This document shows, in pieces, positions 1 to 10,090 of a stretch of 47,972 nt of DNA (positions are counted from its first letter, which is position 1; each line of letters opens with the position of its first letter). The stretch lies in the NCBI GenBank assembly GCA_003284185.1, contig QBWB01000004.1:1-47972 (forward strand). Reading direction: 5' to 3'. The notes below the pieces were generated by a model. It was given only the letters and a program-made list of their open reading frames with translations. It was not told where the DNA came from and made no database searches. The position numbers and the translations under genes are program-made. Source of the DNA: Prochlorococcus sp. AG-315-C08. GTDB lineage: Bacteria > Cyanobacteriota > Cyanobacteriia > PCC-6307 > Cyanobiaceae.

Positions 1-81
1 AAGGGGTACTTCGGAAACTTGAGTGGAAGGAGAATCAGCAAACAATTTAAAATCTAAACCTTTTAATTTAAATTATAAAAT

Positions 82-798
82 TCAAGCAGGAGAATAAGCT
101 TCTTTATCCGTCAAAACAATAATTTCAGTATTAGGCTCAACAAGTTTTGCCGGTGTCCTCTCCCATGATTCATTCTGATCAAGTAACCGTTTAAGAGCTA
201 TCTTTTTCGAGGCTCCACTGACTAAAAAAACAACTTTTTCAGCAGAGCTGAGTAATGTACTCGTGAAAGTAATTCTTTTATGACCTTTCCCTTCGCCAAC
301 GGCTATCAAATTATCTCTCTCAAGTAATGCTTCTGAGCCTGGGAACAAAGAAGCTGTATGTCCATCATCGCCTAAACCTAATAAAATCAAATCAAACTTC
401 GGTGGAGTACCAGAGACGTTCTCTATTAAAACTTTTTCATATTCTTTTGCACTAACTTCAGGACTTAATAATTCAATCGTAGAAACGCCATAGAAAGAAG
501 CCTTTAAAGATGGATTACCTTTTTGAAATAAAGAATTATTCAGTAAATGACAATTACTATCTTTCGACTCATGACTTACCCATCTTTCGTCGCCAAGAAA
601 TAAATCGACGCGACTCCAATCAATATTTTTTTTCCCTAATAATAAATATGCAGCTTTAGGTGTGGATCCGCCGCATAACGCGACTTTAACTCTATCTTTT
701 TGGTTTAAAGAACTTTGAATTTTTTGAGTAATCAGATCAGAAGCTTCAATAGCTAGGAAGTTTTTATCTTTAGAAACTTGAATATTGTATTGAGTCAT
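82..798 (-). CDS. pgl: 6-phosphogluconolactonase
   Basis: Hydrolyses 6-phosphogluconolactone to 6-phosphogluconate in the oxidative pentose phosphate pathway; cytosolic. The sequence has the sugar-isomerase-like core of the Pgl/DevB lactonase family: an early ALCGGSTPKAAY phosphate loop, LGDERWV, and the diagnostic GLGDDGHTASLFPG stretch. The length of about 238 residues is normal. I start at the ATG at 798, five bases after the gnd stop. A TTG at 807 that overlaps the gnd TGA would add three residues. It is the second gene of a gnd-pgl pair, so two consecutive enzymes of one pathway are made together. The family call is secure; only the start is uncertain. Confidence 0.95.
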   Translation of the reverse strand: MTQYNIQVSKDKNFLAIEASDLITQKIQSSLNQKDRVKVALCGGSTPKAAYLLLGKKNIDWSRVDLFLGDERWVSHESKDSNCHLLNNSLFQKGNPSLKASFYGVSTIELLSPEVSAKEYEKVLIENVSGTPPKFDLILLGLGDDGHTASLFPGSEALLERDNLIAVGEGKGHKRITFTSTLLSSAEKVVFLVSGASKKIALKRLLDQNESWERTPAKLVEPNTEIIVLTDKEAYSPA

Positions 799-803
799 GT
801 TTG

Positions 804-2222
804 TCAATCAATCCAATCAGTATGAAAAGACCCTTCCTTGTCAACTCGTTCATAGGTATGAGAGCCAAAGCAATCTCTCATTGCTTGAACTAAGTTTTGA
901 GGCAATCTAGCAGTTCTAAAACTATTGAGATAATCAAGTGTACTGCTGAGACATGGCACCGGTATGCCAGCATCTGAGGCAGATGAAACTACTTTTGTCA
1001 GGCCAGCTAAGCGACTATTTACTTGGTCAGTAAACCAACTATTCAGTATTAAATTGCTCAATTTAGGATCTTTCTTAAAGGCATCCTGAATACGACTCAA
1101 AAGAGTAGACCTTATAATACAACCACCTTTCCAAATTTGAGCTATGGAAGGCATATCTAGGTCGTAACTATATTCATCTGAAGCAAGCTTCAATATATCC
1201 ATACCTTGTGCATAACTAGCAATTGTAGCTAAAACAACTGCATCCATCAATAAAGGCATTCCTTTAGACGGACTCCCAAAATCAACAAAAGATGGTTTAT
1301 TTCCTTTGAGTAAAGTTTCTGCATGAATTCGTTGATCTTTCATTGAACTCATAACTCTGCCATTTAAGGACGCATAAATAGTAGGTACAGAAGCCCCTAA
1401 TTCAAGAGCACTTACTACTGTCCACAAGCCAGTGCCTTTTTGTCCGGCTTTGTCCATTATTTTCTCGACAAGGTCGCTTCTGTCATCGGGATCTTTAACA
1501 CGCAAACATGCTTCTGTAATTTCTACGAGATAAGAAGAAAGCTCTTCAGTCTTGTTCCAATAAGACATTACTGAAGCCATCTCATCACCATTCATACCAC
1601 AAACTCTTTTCATCAAGTCATATGCTTCAGCAAGAATTTGCTCAATCCCATATTCAATTCCATTGTGGACGGTCTTAACAAAATGTCCCGAACCACCTGG
1701 TCCGATATAAGTAACGCAGGGTCCATCTTCTACTTGTGCCGCCATTTTGCATAACAAATTTTCTATTGCTGCATATGATGATTTTGTCCCGCCTGGCATC
1801 ATGCTAGGACCCTCTAGAGCACCCTTCGCTCCACCTGAGACTCCCATTCCTATATATCCAAAACTTTTACTCTCAAGTTCATTAACTCTTCTTTCTGTGT
1901 CCCTGAACTGAGCATTTCCACCGTCAATAAGCAAATCTCCTTCTTCAAGATATGGAGAAATTTGCTTAATAACAGCATCAGTTGCTGCGCCAGCTTTAAC
2001 CATCATTAAGACTCTTCTTGGACGCTCAAGCTTTAATACAAACTCTTGAAGATCCTTTGCTCCTTGAATTGATTTACCTGATCCCCTTCCTGTAAGAAAA
2101 TCCTGAGTCTTTTGATAGGTGCGGTTATAAACCACACTGGAGAAGCCATTACGTTCAGCATTAAGAACTAGGTTTTCTCCCATTACTCCAAGACCGACTA
2201 ATCCAAAATGTGCCTTGGTCAT
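804..2222 (-). CDS. gnd: 6-phosphogluconate dehydrogenase, decarboxylating
   Basis: Oxidises 6-phosphogluconate to ribulose 5-phosphate, CO2 and NADPH. The N-terminal Rossmann motif GLVGLGVMGENL is followed by GGNAQFRDTERR, the GMGVSGGAKGALEGPSMMPGG substrate loop and the HFVKTVHNGIEYG catalytic segment (Lys, His, Asn). The C-terminal tail ends with the expected FGSHTYERVD and FHTDW. The 472 residues match full-length family members. The start is an ATG at 2222, preceded by a 163-bp spacer from glgC that could hold its promoter. It is directly followed by pgl. No unusual features. Confidence 0.97.
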   Translation of the reverse strand: MTKAHFGLVGLGVMGENLVLNAERNGFSSVVYNRTYQKTQDFLTGRGSGKSIQGAKDLQEFVLKLERPRRVLMMVKAGAATDAVIKQISPYLEEGDLLIDGGNAQFRDTERRVNELESKSFGYIGMGVSGGAKGALEGPSMMPGGTKSSYAAIENLLCKMAAQVEDGPCVTYIGPGGSGHFVKTVHNGIEYGIEQILAEAYDLMKRVCGMNGDEMASVMSYWNKTEELSSYLVEITEACLRVKDPDDRSDLVEKIMDKAGQKGTGLWTVVSALELGASVPTIYASLNGRVMSSMKDQRIHAETLLKGNKPSFVDFGSPSKGMPLLMDAVVLATIASYAQGMDILKLASDEYSYDLDMPSIAQIWKGGCIIRSTLLSRIQDAFKKDPKLSNLILNSWFTDQVNSRLAGLTKVVSSASDAGIPVPCLSSTLDYLNSFRTARLPQNLVQAMRDCFGSHTYERVDKEGSFHTDWID

Positions 2223-2385
2223 TAAGTTAATAAACTTCTACAAAAGCTAGTGTGACGACTATGTCGAGATTTCGCTGCTGATCAACGGTAAATGTCAGGA
2301 TTGAAGGATTCTTTTTAAATTAATTGCTAATTAAAATTTAAAAAAACGATAAGAGTTTATAATCTATTTCTTATGCAAATAGAAA

Positions 2386-3684
2386 TTAAATAAGCGTGCC
2401 ATCAGGGATCGATGAATTTTTAACTATGACAACGATGCCATTACGAATATAAAAGCCCTGTTCGGCTCTATCAGCTTCTTCTACATGGTCTTTATTTATT
2501 ATCGTCACGTTATCGCCTATTCGGGCATTTTTATCAAGAATCGCTCTTTTTACAGTTGTACCTTGACCAACACCTAACGGAATACCTCCCCCGTTCCGAA
2601 GAGCAATTCTTTCTTCGGATGACTCATAAAAATCAGAACCCATAACTAACGTTTCATTTAGAACCACATCACTTTCAATTCGACTTCTAACACCAAGTAC
2701 ACAATGGTGAATACTACAAGACTTAAGAATAGAGCCCTCAGATACTATTGAATCAGTAATTTGAGTATCGACAATTTTAGAAGGAGGCAAATATCTTGGT
2801 CTGGTGTAAATAGGAAATTTCTCATCATAAAAACTAAAAGGAGGTGCGGGCTGCTGAGTTAAGGCTAGGTTTGAATCAAAGAATGCGCCAATAGTTCCAA
2901 TATCCTCCCAATAATCGTTAAAAACATAACTCTTTAACTTATCTCCTCTCCCTAAAGCCTCAGGTATAATTTCCTTACCAAAATCCGTATACGAGGGATA
3001 TTTATTCAGCAAATCAAACAATGTTGCTCGACTGAAAACATATATGCCCATTGAGGCTAAGTAAGGTTTTTCAGCAGCCTCATCAGAATTCAATCCAAAT
3101 CTAGATGTATCTACCGCCATCTCTTTTAATGAATTTCCACTTGGCTTCTCACGAAATTCTTTAATATTTCCCTCTTCATCAGTACGCATGAGTCCAAAAG
3201 CTTCTGCTTGTGCAGAGTCAACAGGCAAAGCTGCCACTGTAAGATCTGCGCCAGTCTTTCGGTGATGTTCAACAAACCGGCTGTAATCCATTCGATATAA
3301 CTGATCCCCTGAAAGAATTAAATATTCATCTACATCCCATTCTTGAAAAAGCCATTGATACTTTCTCACTGCATCAGCCGTACCTTCAAACCATGAAGGT
3401 GTTTCAGGGGTTTGCTGCGCAGCTAATACCTCAACAAATCCTTGTCCAAAAGGTGCCCCACTAAGATTGTAAGTCTGAGCAATATGTCTATTAAGAGATG
3501 CGCTATTGAATTGAGTAAGCACATACATTTTATTGATATCAGAATTTATACAATTACTGATTGGGATATCAATTAGACGATATTTTCCTGCAAGAGGTAC
3601 AGCAGGTTTAGCCCTCATTTTAGTTAAAGGGTAAAGGCGTGATCCTTTGCCGCCCCCAAGGATGATCGCAAGTACTCTCTTCAT
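2386..3684 (-). CDS. glgC: Glucose-1-phosphate adenylyltransferase (ADP-glucose pyrophosphorylase)
   Basis: Makes ADP-glucose from glucose 1-phosphate and ATP, the committed step of glycogen synthesis. The N-terminus carries the nucleotidyltransferase signature [16 protein letters not shown] followed by [32 protein letters not shown] and a C-terminal left-handed beta-helix region with [10 protein letters not shown] and ARIGDNVTI follow. The 432 residues fit the cyanobacterial and plant small-subunit type, which is activated by 3-phosphoglycerate. Start ATG at 3684. It lies downstream of hemA on the same strand with a 109-bp gap, so it may have its own promoter. Storage (glgC) and mobilisation (gnd, pgl) genes sit side by side here. 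Confidence 0.96.
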   Translation of the reverse strand: MKRVLAIILGGGKGSRLYPLTKMRAKPAVPLAGKYRLIDIPISNCINSDINKMYVLTQFNSASLNRHIAQTYNLSGAPFGQGFVEVLAAQQTPETPSWFEGTADAVRKYQWLFQEWDVDEYLILSGDQLYRMDYSRFVEHHRKTGADLTVAALPVDSAQAEAFGLMRTDEEGNIKEFREKPSGNSLKEMAVDTSRFGLNSDEAAEKPYLASMGIYVFSRATLFDLLNKYPSYTDFGKEIIPEALGRGDKLKSYVFNDYWEDIGTIGAFFDSNLALTQQPAPPFSFYDEKFPIYTRPRYLPPSKIVDTQITDSIVSEGSILKSCSIHHCVLGVRSRIESDVVLNETLVMGSDFYESSEERIALRNGGGIPLGVGQGTTVKRAILDKNARIGDNVTIINKDHVEEADRAEQGFYIRNGIVVIVKNSSIPDGTLI

Positions 3685-3793
3685 TAAGCCTCTAAAAACC
3701 GGCTTTGCTGAGTAAATTTACTGGATAGAGTGCACAAAAAACCATAAAATAAGATATATCTAGTGAGAATTCCTAGTCTCATCGTAAGACAGA

Positions 3794-5116
3794 CTATTTA
3801 GTTTGTTCTTTTTGTGAACTTGAAACTTCAAGATTGAAAAGTTTTTCAATGACATCAAGAGAATCTCTACGCTCATTTCTAGATTGGGGTGCCCTTAATT
3901 TTGTTACTGGAGTATGAAGTATTTTATTGATAATTCCTTTACTAAGCGCTTCTACAACTTTTCTTTCTCTTGCCGAAAAATCAGGTCCCATTCTACTCAA
4001 AGCTTTCTGAAGTTCTTCTTTCCTAATTGACTCCAATCCTGATCTTAAACAATTGATTGTAGGAACAGCCGCTAAGCTATCCCACCATTCAAGGAAGAGT
4101 CGACATTCCTCTTCAATTAATCCTTCTGCTTCTAAAGCAAGTTTCTGACGCGCCTCTTGATTTCTAGCAACAACCTCTTGAAGATCATCTACATCATGAG
4201 ATTCAACACCATTAATGGACTTAGTATCAGAAGAAATATTTCTTGGAACGCCTATATCAATAAGTCTTAGCAATGGCTTTCTATCAATATTAATCAACCT
4301 TTCAGCATCAATAATAGGCTCATTAGATGCTGTACTTGTAAAAACAAGTGTGCTTAGAGAAAGGCACTCATCAAGTTCATTAATTAATCGACATTCAATT
4401 TTAAGAGAAGGGAAATCAGTGGCAAGTTCTTCCGCTCTTTTTCTAGTTCTATTGATCAAAATAAGGGAACTACATCCTTTAGATTGAAGGTGCTGAAGCA
4501 ATAAACGGCTCATTCGACCAGCACCTACAACGGTAACTTTTTCTATTTCTAAGCTCATCAACTGATCTGTGCCCTGAGTTTGACCAAGTTTTAATTGTGC
4601 AAGCTCAACAGCAGCAGAACTAATAGAAACCGCACCAGATCCAAGATTTGTCTCACTTCTTACACGTTTACCAGTACTAACTGCTTGAGTTAATAATCGA
4701 TTAAGAATCGGACCCATACTTTGATGATCTTGCCCAAGACGAACCATCTTCTTAACCTGGGAAAGAATCTGTCCTTCTCCTATAACCAAACTATCAAGTC
4801 CAGCAGCTACCCGCATCACATGAGAAACCGCTTTTTCCTGAACAAAATTAAATAAATGAGGGAATAAACTTTCTTCATCAAGATTGGAATATTCAAGTAA
4901 AAATCCCTTGATAGCATCTATTCCAATTTGAGGTTCTTTTACGAGGCAATAAATTTCTAATCGATTACAAGTACTAAGTACTGATACTTCTAATATTTGA
5001 TCAATTTTTTTTAAATCATAAAAAGATTTCTCAATAAGTTCTTCTGGAATACTCAGCTTTTCACGGACTTCTACAGGGGCCGTGCGATGGCTAAGACCGA
5101 CGACAGCAATATGCAT
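3794..5116 (-). CDS. hemA: Glutamyl-tRNA reductase
   Basis: Reduces glutamyl-tRNA(Glu) to glutamate-1-semialdehyde with NADPH, the first committed step of tetrapyrrole (chlorophyll, haem, bilin) synthesis. The catalytic cysteine is at residue 50 within STCNRLEIYC, the same number as in E. coli. GEGQILSQV follows, then a Rossmann VVGAGRMSRLLL near residue 197, and a C-terminal dimerisation helix region. The 440 residues are usual. Start ATG at 5116, 34 bp after the glpX stop, so it is probably read through from glpX. Other tetrapyrrole genes in the window (chlP, GUN4, pcyA) are not adjacent. Confidence 0.96.
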   Translation of the reverse strand: MHIAVVGLSHRTAPVEVREKLSIPEELIEKSFYDLKKIDQILEVSVLSTCNRLEIYCLVKEPQIGIDAIKGFLLEYSNLDEESLFPHLFNFVQEKAVSHVMRVAAGLDSLVIGEGQILSQVKKMVRLGQDHQSMGPILNRLLTQAVSTGKRVRSETNLGSGAVSISSAAVELAQLKLGQTQGTDQLMSLEIEKVTVVGAGRMSRLLLQHLQSKGCSSLILINRTRKRAEELATDFPSLKIECRLINELDECLSLSTLVFTSTASNEPIIDAERLINIDRKPLLRLIDIGVPRNISSDTKSINGVESHDVDDLQEVVARNQEARQKLALEAEGLIEEECRLFLEWWDSLAAVPTINCLRSGLESIRKEELQKALSRMGPDFSARERKVVEALSKGIINKILHTPVTKLRAPQSRNERRDSLDVIEKLFNLEVSSSQKEQTK

Positions 5117-5150
5117 AAATAATAAGCCCTAGCATTATTTACTTATTAGC

Positions 5151-6155
5151 TCACTTCAAAGAGATGCTTTTAGCACCATCTTTGATGTGGACTGTATTTG
5201 TAAAGCGAGCTGATTTATCAAGTGTACTAATTATAAGACTGCTTGTTCTTGTACAATCCTTTTCAAATTTAACTCCATCAAAAAGCAAACCATCAGTAAT
5301 ACCACTACCAGCAAATACAACATTCTCACCAGAAGCAAGTTCATTAGCCTCGTAAATCTTATCAATATCAGTTATCCCCATTTCATTCAATCTTTTAATA
5401 TTTCCTTCTTTTGTATAGTCTGCCCACTCAGATGTTTGTGCAATTGCAGGATCGTAGACAAGTTGTCCTTGAAAATGGCCACCAAGAGCTCTCATGGCTG
5501 CAGCAGAGATAACTCCTTCTGGAGCTGCACCAATTCCCATCAAACAATGTGTTCCAGTCCCAGCAAAACCACATGCTATGGCGGCTTGAACATCACCATC
5601 TGAGATAGGTTGAACTCTTGCACCAGTCGATCTGATCTCAGAAATCAAATCTTTGTGCCTAGCCCTATCCATCACAACAATAGTCAAGTCAGGAATTGCT
5701 ATACCAAGACAATCACTGAGGATTCTGATATTTTTAGTTGCTGATTTCCTAATATCAACCTTTCCTTTAGCGGCTGGAGGAGCAGCTAATTTTTTCATAT
5801 AAAAGTCTGGAGCATTAAACAAACCGCCTCTATCTGATGCAGCTAAAACAGCCATAGAGCCTCGTTGGCTGTTTGCACAGAGATTTGTTCCTTCACAAGG
5901 ATCAACCGCAAAGTCAACTCCAGGGCCAGAACCTGATCCAACTTCCTCACCTATATAAAGCATTGGGGCCTCATCTCTCTCCCCTTCCCCAATAACTATC
6001 TTTCCTTGCATCTGAATATCTCCCATTCGCTTACGCATTGCTTCTACAGCCGCTGCATCAGCCTCGTCTTTTTGACCCAAACCAGTCAGGTGAGCTGATG
6101 CAATTGCAGCTTGTTCAACTACTTCGAGAATTTCTTGGATGAGAGTGCGATCCAC
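5151..6155 (-). CDS. glpX: Class II fructose-1,6-bisphosphatase / sedoheptulose-1,7-bisphosphatase
   Basis: The single Calvin-cycle bisphosphatase of most cyanobacteria, acting on both FBP and SBP. The sequence shows the GlpX metal and substrate motifs: [12 protein letters not shown] near residue 55, [12 protein letters not shown] near 80, and later [18 protein letters not shown] and GITDG. The 334 residues are typical. The start is a GTG at 6155 (no nearer ATG fits). It diverges from rpe over a 200-bp intergenic region, so two Calvin-cycle genes flank one promoter region; hemA follows on the same strand. The 'glpX' name is historical and does not imply glycerol use. Confidence 0.95.
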   Translation of the reverse strand: MDRTLIQEILEVVEQAAIASAHLTGLGQKDEADAAAVEAMRKRMGDIQMQGKIVIGEGERDEAPMLYIGEEVGSGSGPGVDFAVDPCEGTNLCANSQRGSMAVLAASDRGGLFNAPDFYMKKLAAPPAAKGKVDIRKSATKNIRILSDCLGIAIPDLTIVVMDRARHKDLISEIRSTGARVQPISDGDVQAAIACGFAGTGTHCLMGIGAAPEGVISAAAMRALGGHFQGQLVYDPAIAQTSEWADYTKEGNIKRLNEMGITDIDKIYEANELASGENVVFAGSGITDGLLFDGVKFEKDCTRTSSLIISTLDKSARFTNTVHIKDGAKSISLK

Positions 6156-6355
6156 TTTGGCAGCTAGGTAAAAAAATTAAGCCATTAAGGCAGACACTAT
6201 TGTAAGGAATTAGAAGCCATTCAAAAAATGTCTTAAAAAAGGTCTTACAAATATATTTTTGTCTGTCAGATAGCGAACATAACTGTATCAGTGTAAGGAC
6301 ACAGTAGAACTTATGGCCATCAATTTATAGAATCTCTGCCATAACACAAAAATCA

Positions 6356-7108
6356 ATGATCAAATCTATTTCTTCCTCAATTTTCTCTGAACATCGTCCA
6401 ATTCAAATAATTCCGTCAGTGCTACCTGCGGACTGGGCAAATATGGGCCAATGTGTAAAAGATCTTGAGGATGCAGGCGTTGACAGAATTCAATTTGACG
6501 TAATGGATGGGAATTTTGTACCTAATCTCACCTTTGGACCTGAAATGATTTCTGCATGCAGGAAGTATTGCAAAGTTCCATTTGAAACTCAGTTAATGGT
6601 GAGTCAATACAACTGTGAAACAATGCTTGAAGGCTATGTAAATGCAAGTAAGGGTGCAAAGGGAGAACCAGGAGTGGTGATAGCTCATGCTGAAGCTAAT
6701 ATTCATCTTCATCGCATTCTTGGAAAGATTAGACAACTAGGAGGATCTCCATCAGTTGCACTAAATCCTCATACTCCTATGGAGATGATAAAAGATGTAC
6801 TAAATATGGTTGATCATGTATTGGTTATGACTGTTAATCCTGGATTTGGAGGACAAGCTTATATCCCTACAATGTTAAACAAAATTACTGAATTAAGAAA
6901 AGTAATCATAGAAAAAGGTTACGACATTGACATTGAAGTTGATGGAGGAATTAAAGCAGATTGGTCTCTTTCTCAGTGCTGTGCCGCAGGGGCAAATTGT
7001 TTTATAGCAGGAAGTGGAATGTTTGCTTATCCAACACTGAAAGAAGGTTGCGAGGCTTTAAGAGAAGTAGCAAAAGATGCACAAGAAGGGAAAATCATAC
7101 AAAAATAA
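6356..7108 (+). CDS. rpe: Ribulose-phosphate 3-epimerase
   Basis: Interconverts ribulose 5-phosphate and xylulose 5-phosphate in the Calvin and pentose phosphate cycles. TIM-barrel motifs are in order: IIPSVLPADW, IQFDVMDGNFVPNLTFGP (metal-binding Asp), VIAHAEA, MTVNPGFGGQ and IEVDGGI. The 250 residues include a short N-terminal extension of about 20 residues compared with the E. coli enzyme. The ATG at 6356 is preceded by a plausible -10 box (TATAGAAT, 6326-6333). It is divergent from glpX and tail-to-tail with ccsA, with only six bases between the stops. Confidence 0.96.
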   Translation: MIKSISSSIFSEHRPIQIIPSVLPADWANMGQCVKDLEDAGVDRIQFDVMDGNFVPNLTFGPEMISACRKYCKVPFETQLMVSQYNCETMLEGYVNASKGAKGEPGVVIAHAEANIHLHRILGKIRQLGGSPSVALNPHTPMEMIKDVLNMVDHVLVMTVNPGFGGQAYIPTMLNKITELRKVIIEKGYDIDIEVDGGIKADWSLSQCCAAGANCFIAGSGMFAYPTLKEGCEALREVAKDAQEGKIIQK

Positions 7109-7114
7109 TTAATA

Positions 7115-8056
7115 TCAAGAATCAAAAAACCAACCATAACTATGCAAACCAATACCTAATAAATTAACACCAATATAACAAACTATAATTACAAAAAAGC
7201 CTGCTATTGCAACCATGGCAGGCTTTTTCCCTTGCCATCCCTTTGTCAATCTAGTGTGTAAGTAAGCCGCATAAACCAACCAACAAATCAGGGCCCAGGT
7301 TTCCTTTGGATCCCAACTCCACCAACTACCCCAAGCCTCATTGGCCCATACAGCACCGCTTATTAAACCAACTGTCAACAACAAAAAACCTGCTGTTATT
7401 GATCGATAACTTAATGAATCAAGTTGTTCTGCACTTGTCATGTTAATTGGTTCAATTATATTTAATTTTTGATTATTTAAAAATATATCTGACGATTGTC
7501 TAAATCCACCAGACCCAATTGAACTATTACGAATATTAATTTCCTTATTAAAATCAACAATAACAACACCAAAAGATAATATCGAACCAATCAACAAAGC
7601 TGCGTAACTACACATAATCACACTCACGTGCATAATTAACCAACTAGACCTAAGAGCGGGCACTAAAGGAGAAGATGATTGCAAGTTTTCAGGCAAAGCA
7701 AAACTTGCGAAACCAATACATAACAATGAAACAGGAGTAGCAACTGCTGAAACTATTGGAGATCTCCAAGCACGTTCAGCAAAGAGTTGCATCAAAGTGC
7801 ACCCCCAGGTCAAAAAGCATAGAGATTCATAAAGATTACTAATAGGGAAATGGCCTGATTGCCACCATCTCAATATCAATTGACTAGTGAGGAAAAGATT
7901 TGCAGCCGCAATCAAAAGCCTTGAAGCCGAAGAGTTCCTATTACCAGCAACTGACCAAAAAGATATGGGAAGTGCAATTAATAAGAGCAAAAAAGCAATA
8001 AATCCAAGAAAGACAACTGGATCAACAGTAAAAATATTGAAGTTTGAATAAATCAT
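7115..8056 (-). CDS. ccsA: Cytochrome c biogenesis protein CcsA (System II)
   Basis: Integral membrane haem-handling subunit of the CcsA/CcsB (Ccs1) cytochrome c synthase, which ligates haem to apocytochromes on the lumenal side. The sequence has about eight hydrophobic spans. Its defining tryptophan-rich WWD motif reads [18 protein letters not shown] near residue 245, followed by a conserved His in YLHTR. A conserved His in [12 protein letters not shown] also fits the haem-ligand pattern. The 313 residues match cyanobacterial and plastid CcsA. Start ATG at 8056, 40 bp from the permease gene stop upstream. The partner ccsB is not in the window. Confidence 0.94.
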   Translation of the reverse strand: MIYSNFNIFTVDPVVFLGFIAFLLLLIALPISFWSVAGNRNSSASRLLIAAANLFLTSQLILRWWQSGHFPISNLYESLCFLTWGCTLMQLFAERAWRSPIVSAVATPVSLLCIGFASFALPENLQSSSPLVPALRSSWLIMHVSVIMCSYAALLIGSILSFGVVIVDFNKEINIRNSSIGSGGFRQSSDIFLNNQKLNIIEPINMTSAEQLDSLSYRSITAGFLLLTVGLISGAVWANEAWGSWWSWDPKETWALICWLVYAAYLHTRLTKGWQGKKPAMVAIAGFFVIIVCYIGVNLLGIGLHSYGWFFDS

Positions 8057-8096
8057 TGAACGAAAACAAATTAAAATACCTCAGGAAAATCGAGCT

Positions 8097-9284
8097 TCAA
8101 TTAGATGATTGCCTCAATAAAAGCCCCCCTCCTAACATAGATATAAAAACAGGAGTCCAAGCAGCAAAGACGGGATTTATTGTTCCTTTAACCCCTAGAG
8201 AACTAAAAGCAAAACTCATTATGTAATAAATAAGAATTAAAATTATACTCAAACCAAAACTCTGACTTCTACTTCCTCTATTATTTTTCATTGTGCCAAA
8301 GCTACAACCAATCAAAGCAAAAACTATACAAGCAATTGGTAAAGTAAATTTTTCCTGAATTCTAACTTTAATTCTTCTAGCTTCCTTAATATTTCCACTT
8401 TCTTTATATAAATTACTAGCAATTTTTGCTTCAGCAAGGGTCATATCATTGGCATCTTTTGGTAATTGAGCAATACTTGATAATTCAGTCCCTAAAGGGT
8501 ATAGAAAACTTGAAAATCTAGTTCTAGTATTACTGCCATCAGGACTCAAAGTCAAAAGATCGCCATCAAAGAACTCCCATTTTTTTTCACCAATATTCCA
8601 CAACCCTTCTTTAGCCTTTAACATTTGTGTAAATCCTTTTTTGGAAAAATCAATTACAGTTACATCTATCATCTTCCCATTGATAAATTTATAAGCATAA
8701 AAAAGATGTGTAACCCCTCTTTTCTTAAAATTAGAGTTAGGATCACTTATCTCACCTTTCTTTGAAAATATAATATCTTCTCCCTGCTCATTTGAAAAAG
8801 ACTTACCTAAAGAACTTGATAATATTATTTCTGCATTCCTATTAGTAGTAGGAACAATATTATTATTAAAAATAAAAGTCATTATTGACATAAATATTGC
8901 CAAAACCAAGCCAGGAAATATCATACGATAAGTAGATATCCCAATACTTTTCAATGCCTTAATCTCACTATTTTCATTAAGGCTTCCATAGGTGAGCAAT
9001 GTTGTTAATAACATTGCCATTGGGAATGAAATAACAATAAAACTAGGAAGCTTAAGTAAAAGAATTTGCAAAGCAAATGAGATAGGAAGGCCAAACTCCA
9101 CAATTTGCCTAACTAAATCAAAAAATACTCCAACTGAAAGAGAAACAACTGTAAATGAAGCAATAGAAAAAACTAAAGGTGGTAATAATTCAAGGAATAA
9201 CCATCTATCTATTAATGGAATAAAAAACCACTGATTTAATACTATTTTATTTAGCCTAGATATAAAATAAAAAATACTTGACAT
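8097..9284 (-). CDS. LptF/LptG-family permease (YjgP/YjgQ)
   Basis: Predicted transmembrane subunit of a lipopolysaccharide-transport ABC exporter. The 395 residues show the family pattern: an N-terminal group of hydrophobic spans (about residues 30-125) starting with RWLFLELLPP, a large soluble periplasmic domain (about 130-300), and a C-terminal group of spans containing IACIVFALIGCSFG. Start ATG at 9284, three bases from the lptB stop, so it is co-transcribed with that ATPase. Cyanobacteria generally encode one such permease where proteobacteria have separate LptF and LptG, so I do not pick a symbol. No lptA- or lptC-like gene is adjacent. Confidence 0.9.
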   Translation of the reverse strand: MSSIFYFISRLNKIVLNQWFFIPLIDRWLFLELLPPLVFSIASFTVVSLSVGVFFDLVRQIVEFGLPISFALQILLLKLPSFIVISFPMAMLLTTLLTYGSLNENSEIKALKSIGISTYRMIFPGLVLAIFMSIMTFIFNNNIVPTTNRNAEIILSSSLGKSFSNEQGEDIIFSKKGEISDPNSNFKKRGVTHLFYAYKFINGKMIDVTVIDFSKKGFTQMLKAKEGLWNIGEKKWEFFDGDLLTLSPDGSNTRTRFSSFLYPLGTELSSIAQLPKDANDMTLAEAKIASNLYKESGNIKEARRIKVRIQEKFTLPIACIVFALIGCSFGTMKNNRGSRSQSFGLSIILILIYYIMSFAFSSLGVKGTINPVFAAWTPVFISMLGGGLLLRQSSN

Positions 9285-9287
9285 CAG

Positions 9288-10016
9288 TTATAAGGCAAAA
9301 GAATCTCCAAGATAATGTTGCTTTACAGCATTATCCTTAGAGACTTGATTTGATGTTCCATTTGCAATTATTTTCCCTTCACTAAGAATATATGCGCGAT
9401 CTGTTATTGCCAATGTTGCTCTTACATTATGATCTGTAATTAAAATACCTATCTTTTTTATTTTAAGTCTATTAATTAAATCTTGGATATCATTAACGGC
9501 AATAGGGTCAATGCCCGCAAAAGGTTCATCTAAAAGTAAATATTTAGGTCCAAAGCGACCAACCGCCAAAGCCCTAGCAACTTCACATCTACGTCTCTCT
9601 CCACCAGATAATTGGAATCCGAATCGATCAAGAAAAGAAGATAGATTAAATTCATCAATCAATTCCTCTCGTCTTTTTCGACATAGTGATCTGGATAAAC
9701 CAGAATGGAATAATGCAATATCCAAATTTTCTCTAACGCTAAGATTTCTGAAGATACTGGGCTCTTGAGCTAAATAACCTATGCCCATTTGTACCCGTTT
9801 TATCATCGAATAATCAATAATAGTTCTTTGGTCAAGATATATATTTCCGAAATCTGGTTTCATCAAACCAATTATCATATTAAAAGTACTAGTTTTTCCT
9901 GCTCCATTTGGACCTAAAAGGCCTACAACTTCTCCTGCCTCTACTCTTAAAGTTACATTATTGACGATAGGTCTTTTGGATAGGGTTAGTTTCACTCCCT
10001 CCATATCGAGACTCAT
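9288..10016 (-). CDS. lptB: LPS export ABC transporter ATP-binding protein LptB
   Basis: ATPase powering export of lipopolysaccharide from the inner membrane. All ABC motifs are visible: Walker A GLLGPNGAGKTS (about residues 33-44), Q-loop in LAQEPSIFRNL, signature LSGGERRRCEVARAL, Walker B LLLDEPFAGIDP and the switch histidine in ILITDHNV. The FAGIDPIAV sequence after Walker B is characteristic of LptB rather than of general importers. 242 residues, ATG at 10016. It is immediately upstream of the matching LptF/G-type permease. Confidence 0.94.
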   Translation of the reverse strand: MSLDMEGVKLTLSKRPIVNNVTLRVEAGEVVGLLGPNGAGKTSTFNMIIGLMKPDFGNIYLDQRTIIDYSMIKRVQMGIGYLAQEPSIFRNLSVRENLDIALFHSGLSRSLCRKRREELIDEFNLSSFLDRFGFQLSGGERRRCEVARALAVGRFGPKYLLLDEPFAGIDPIAVNDIQDLINRLKIKKIGILITDHNVRATLAITDRAYILSEGKIIANGTSNQVSKDNAVKQHYLGDSFAL

Positions 10017-10090
10017 ATCAAGAAAAGTCCATAAGAATTAAGCCAATCATAAATAATATCTAATATTTAATTATACATATTATGGCAGAA

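Noticed and set aside
1-81. Possible gene end or start at the left edge
   Set aside because: Short open frames exist on both strands but none has a protein pattern or start signal I can support.
8044-8226. Plus-strand 60-residue open frame
   Set aside because: Antisense shadow of the LptF/G-type permease gene end and the short spacer.
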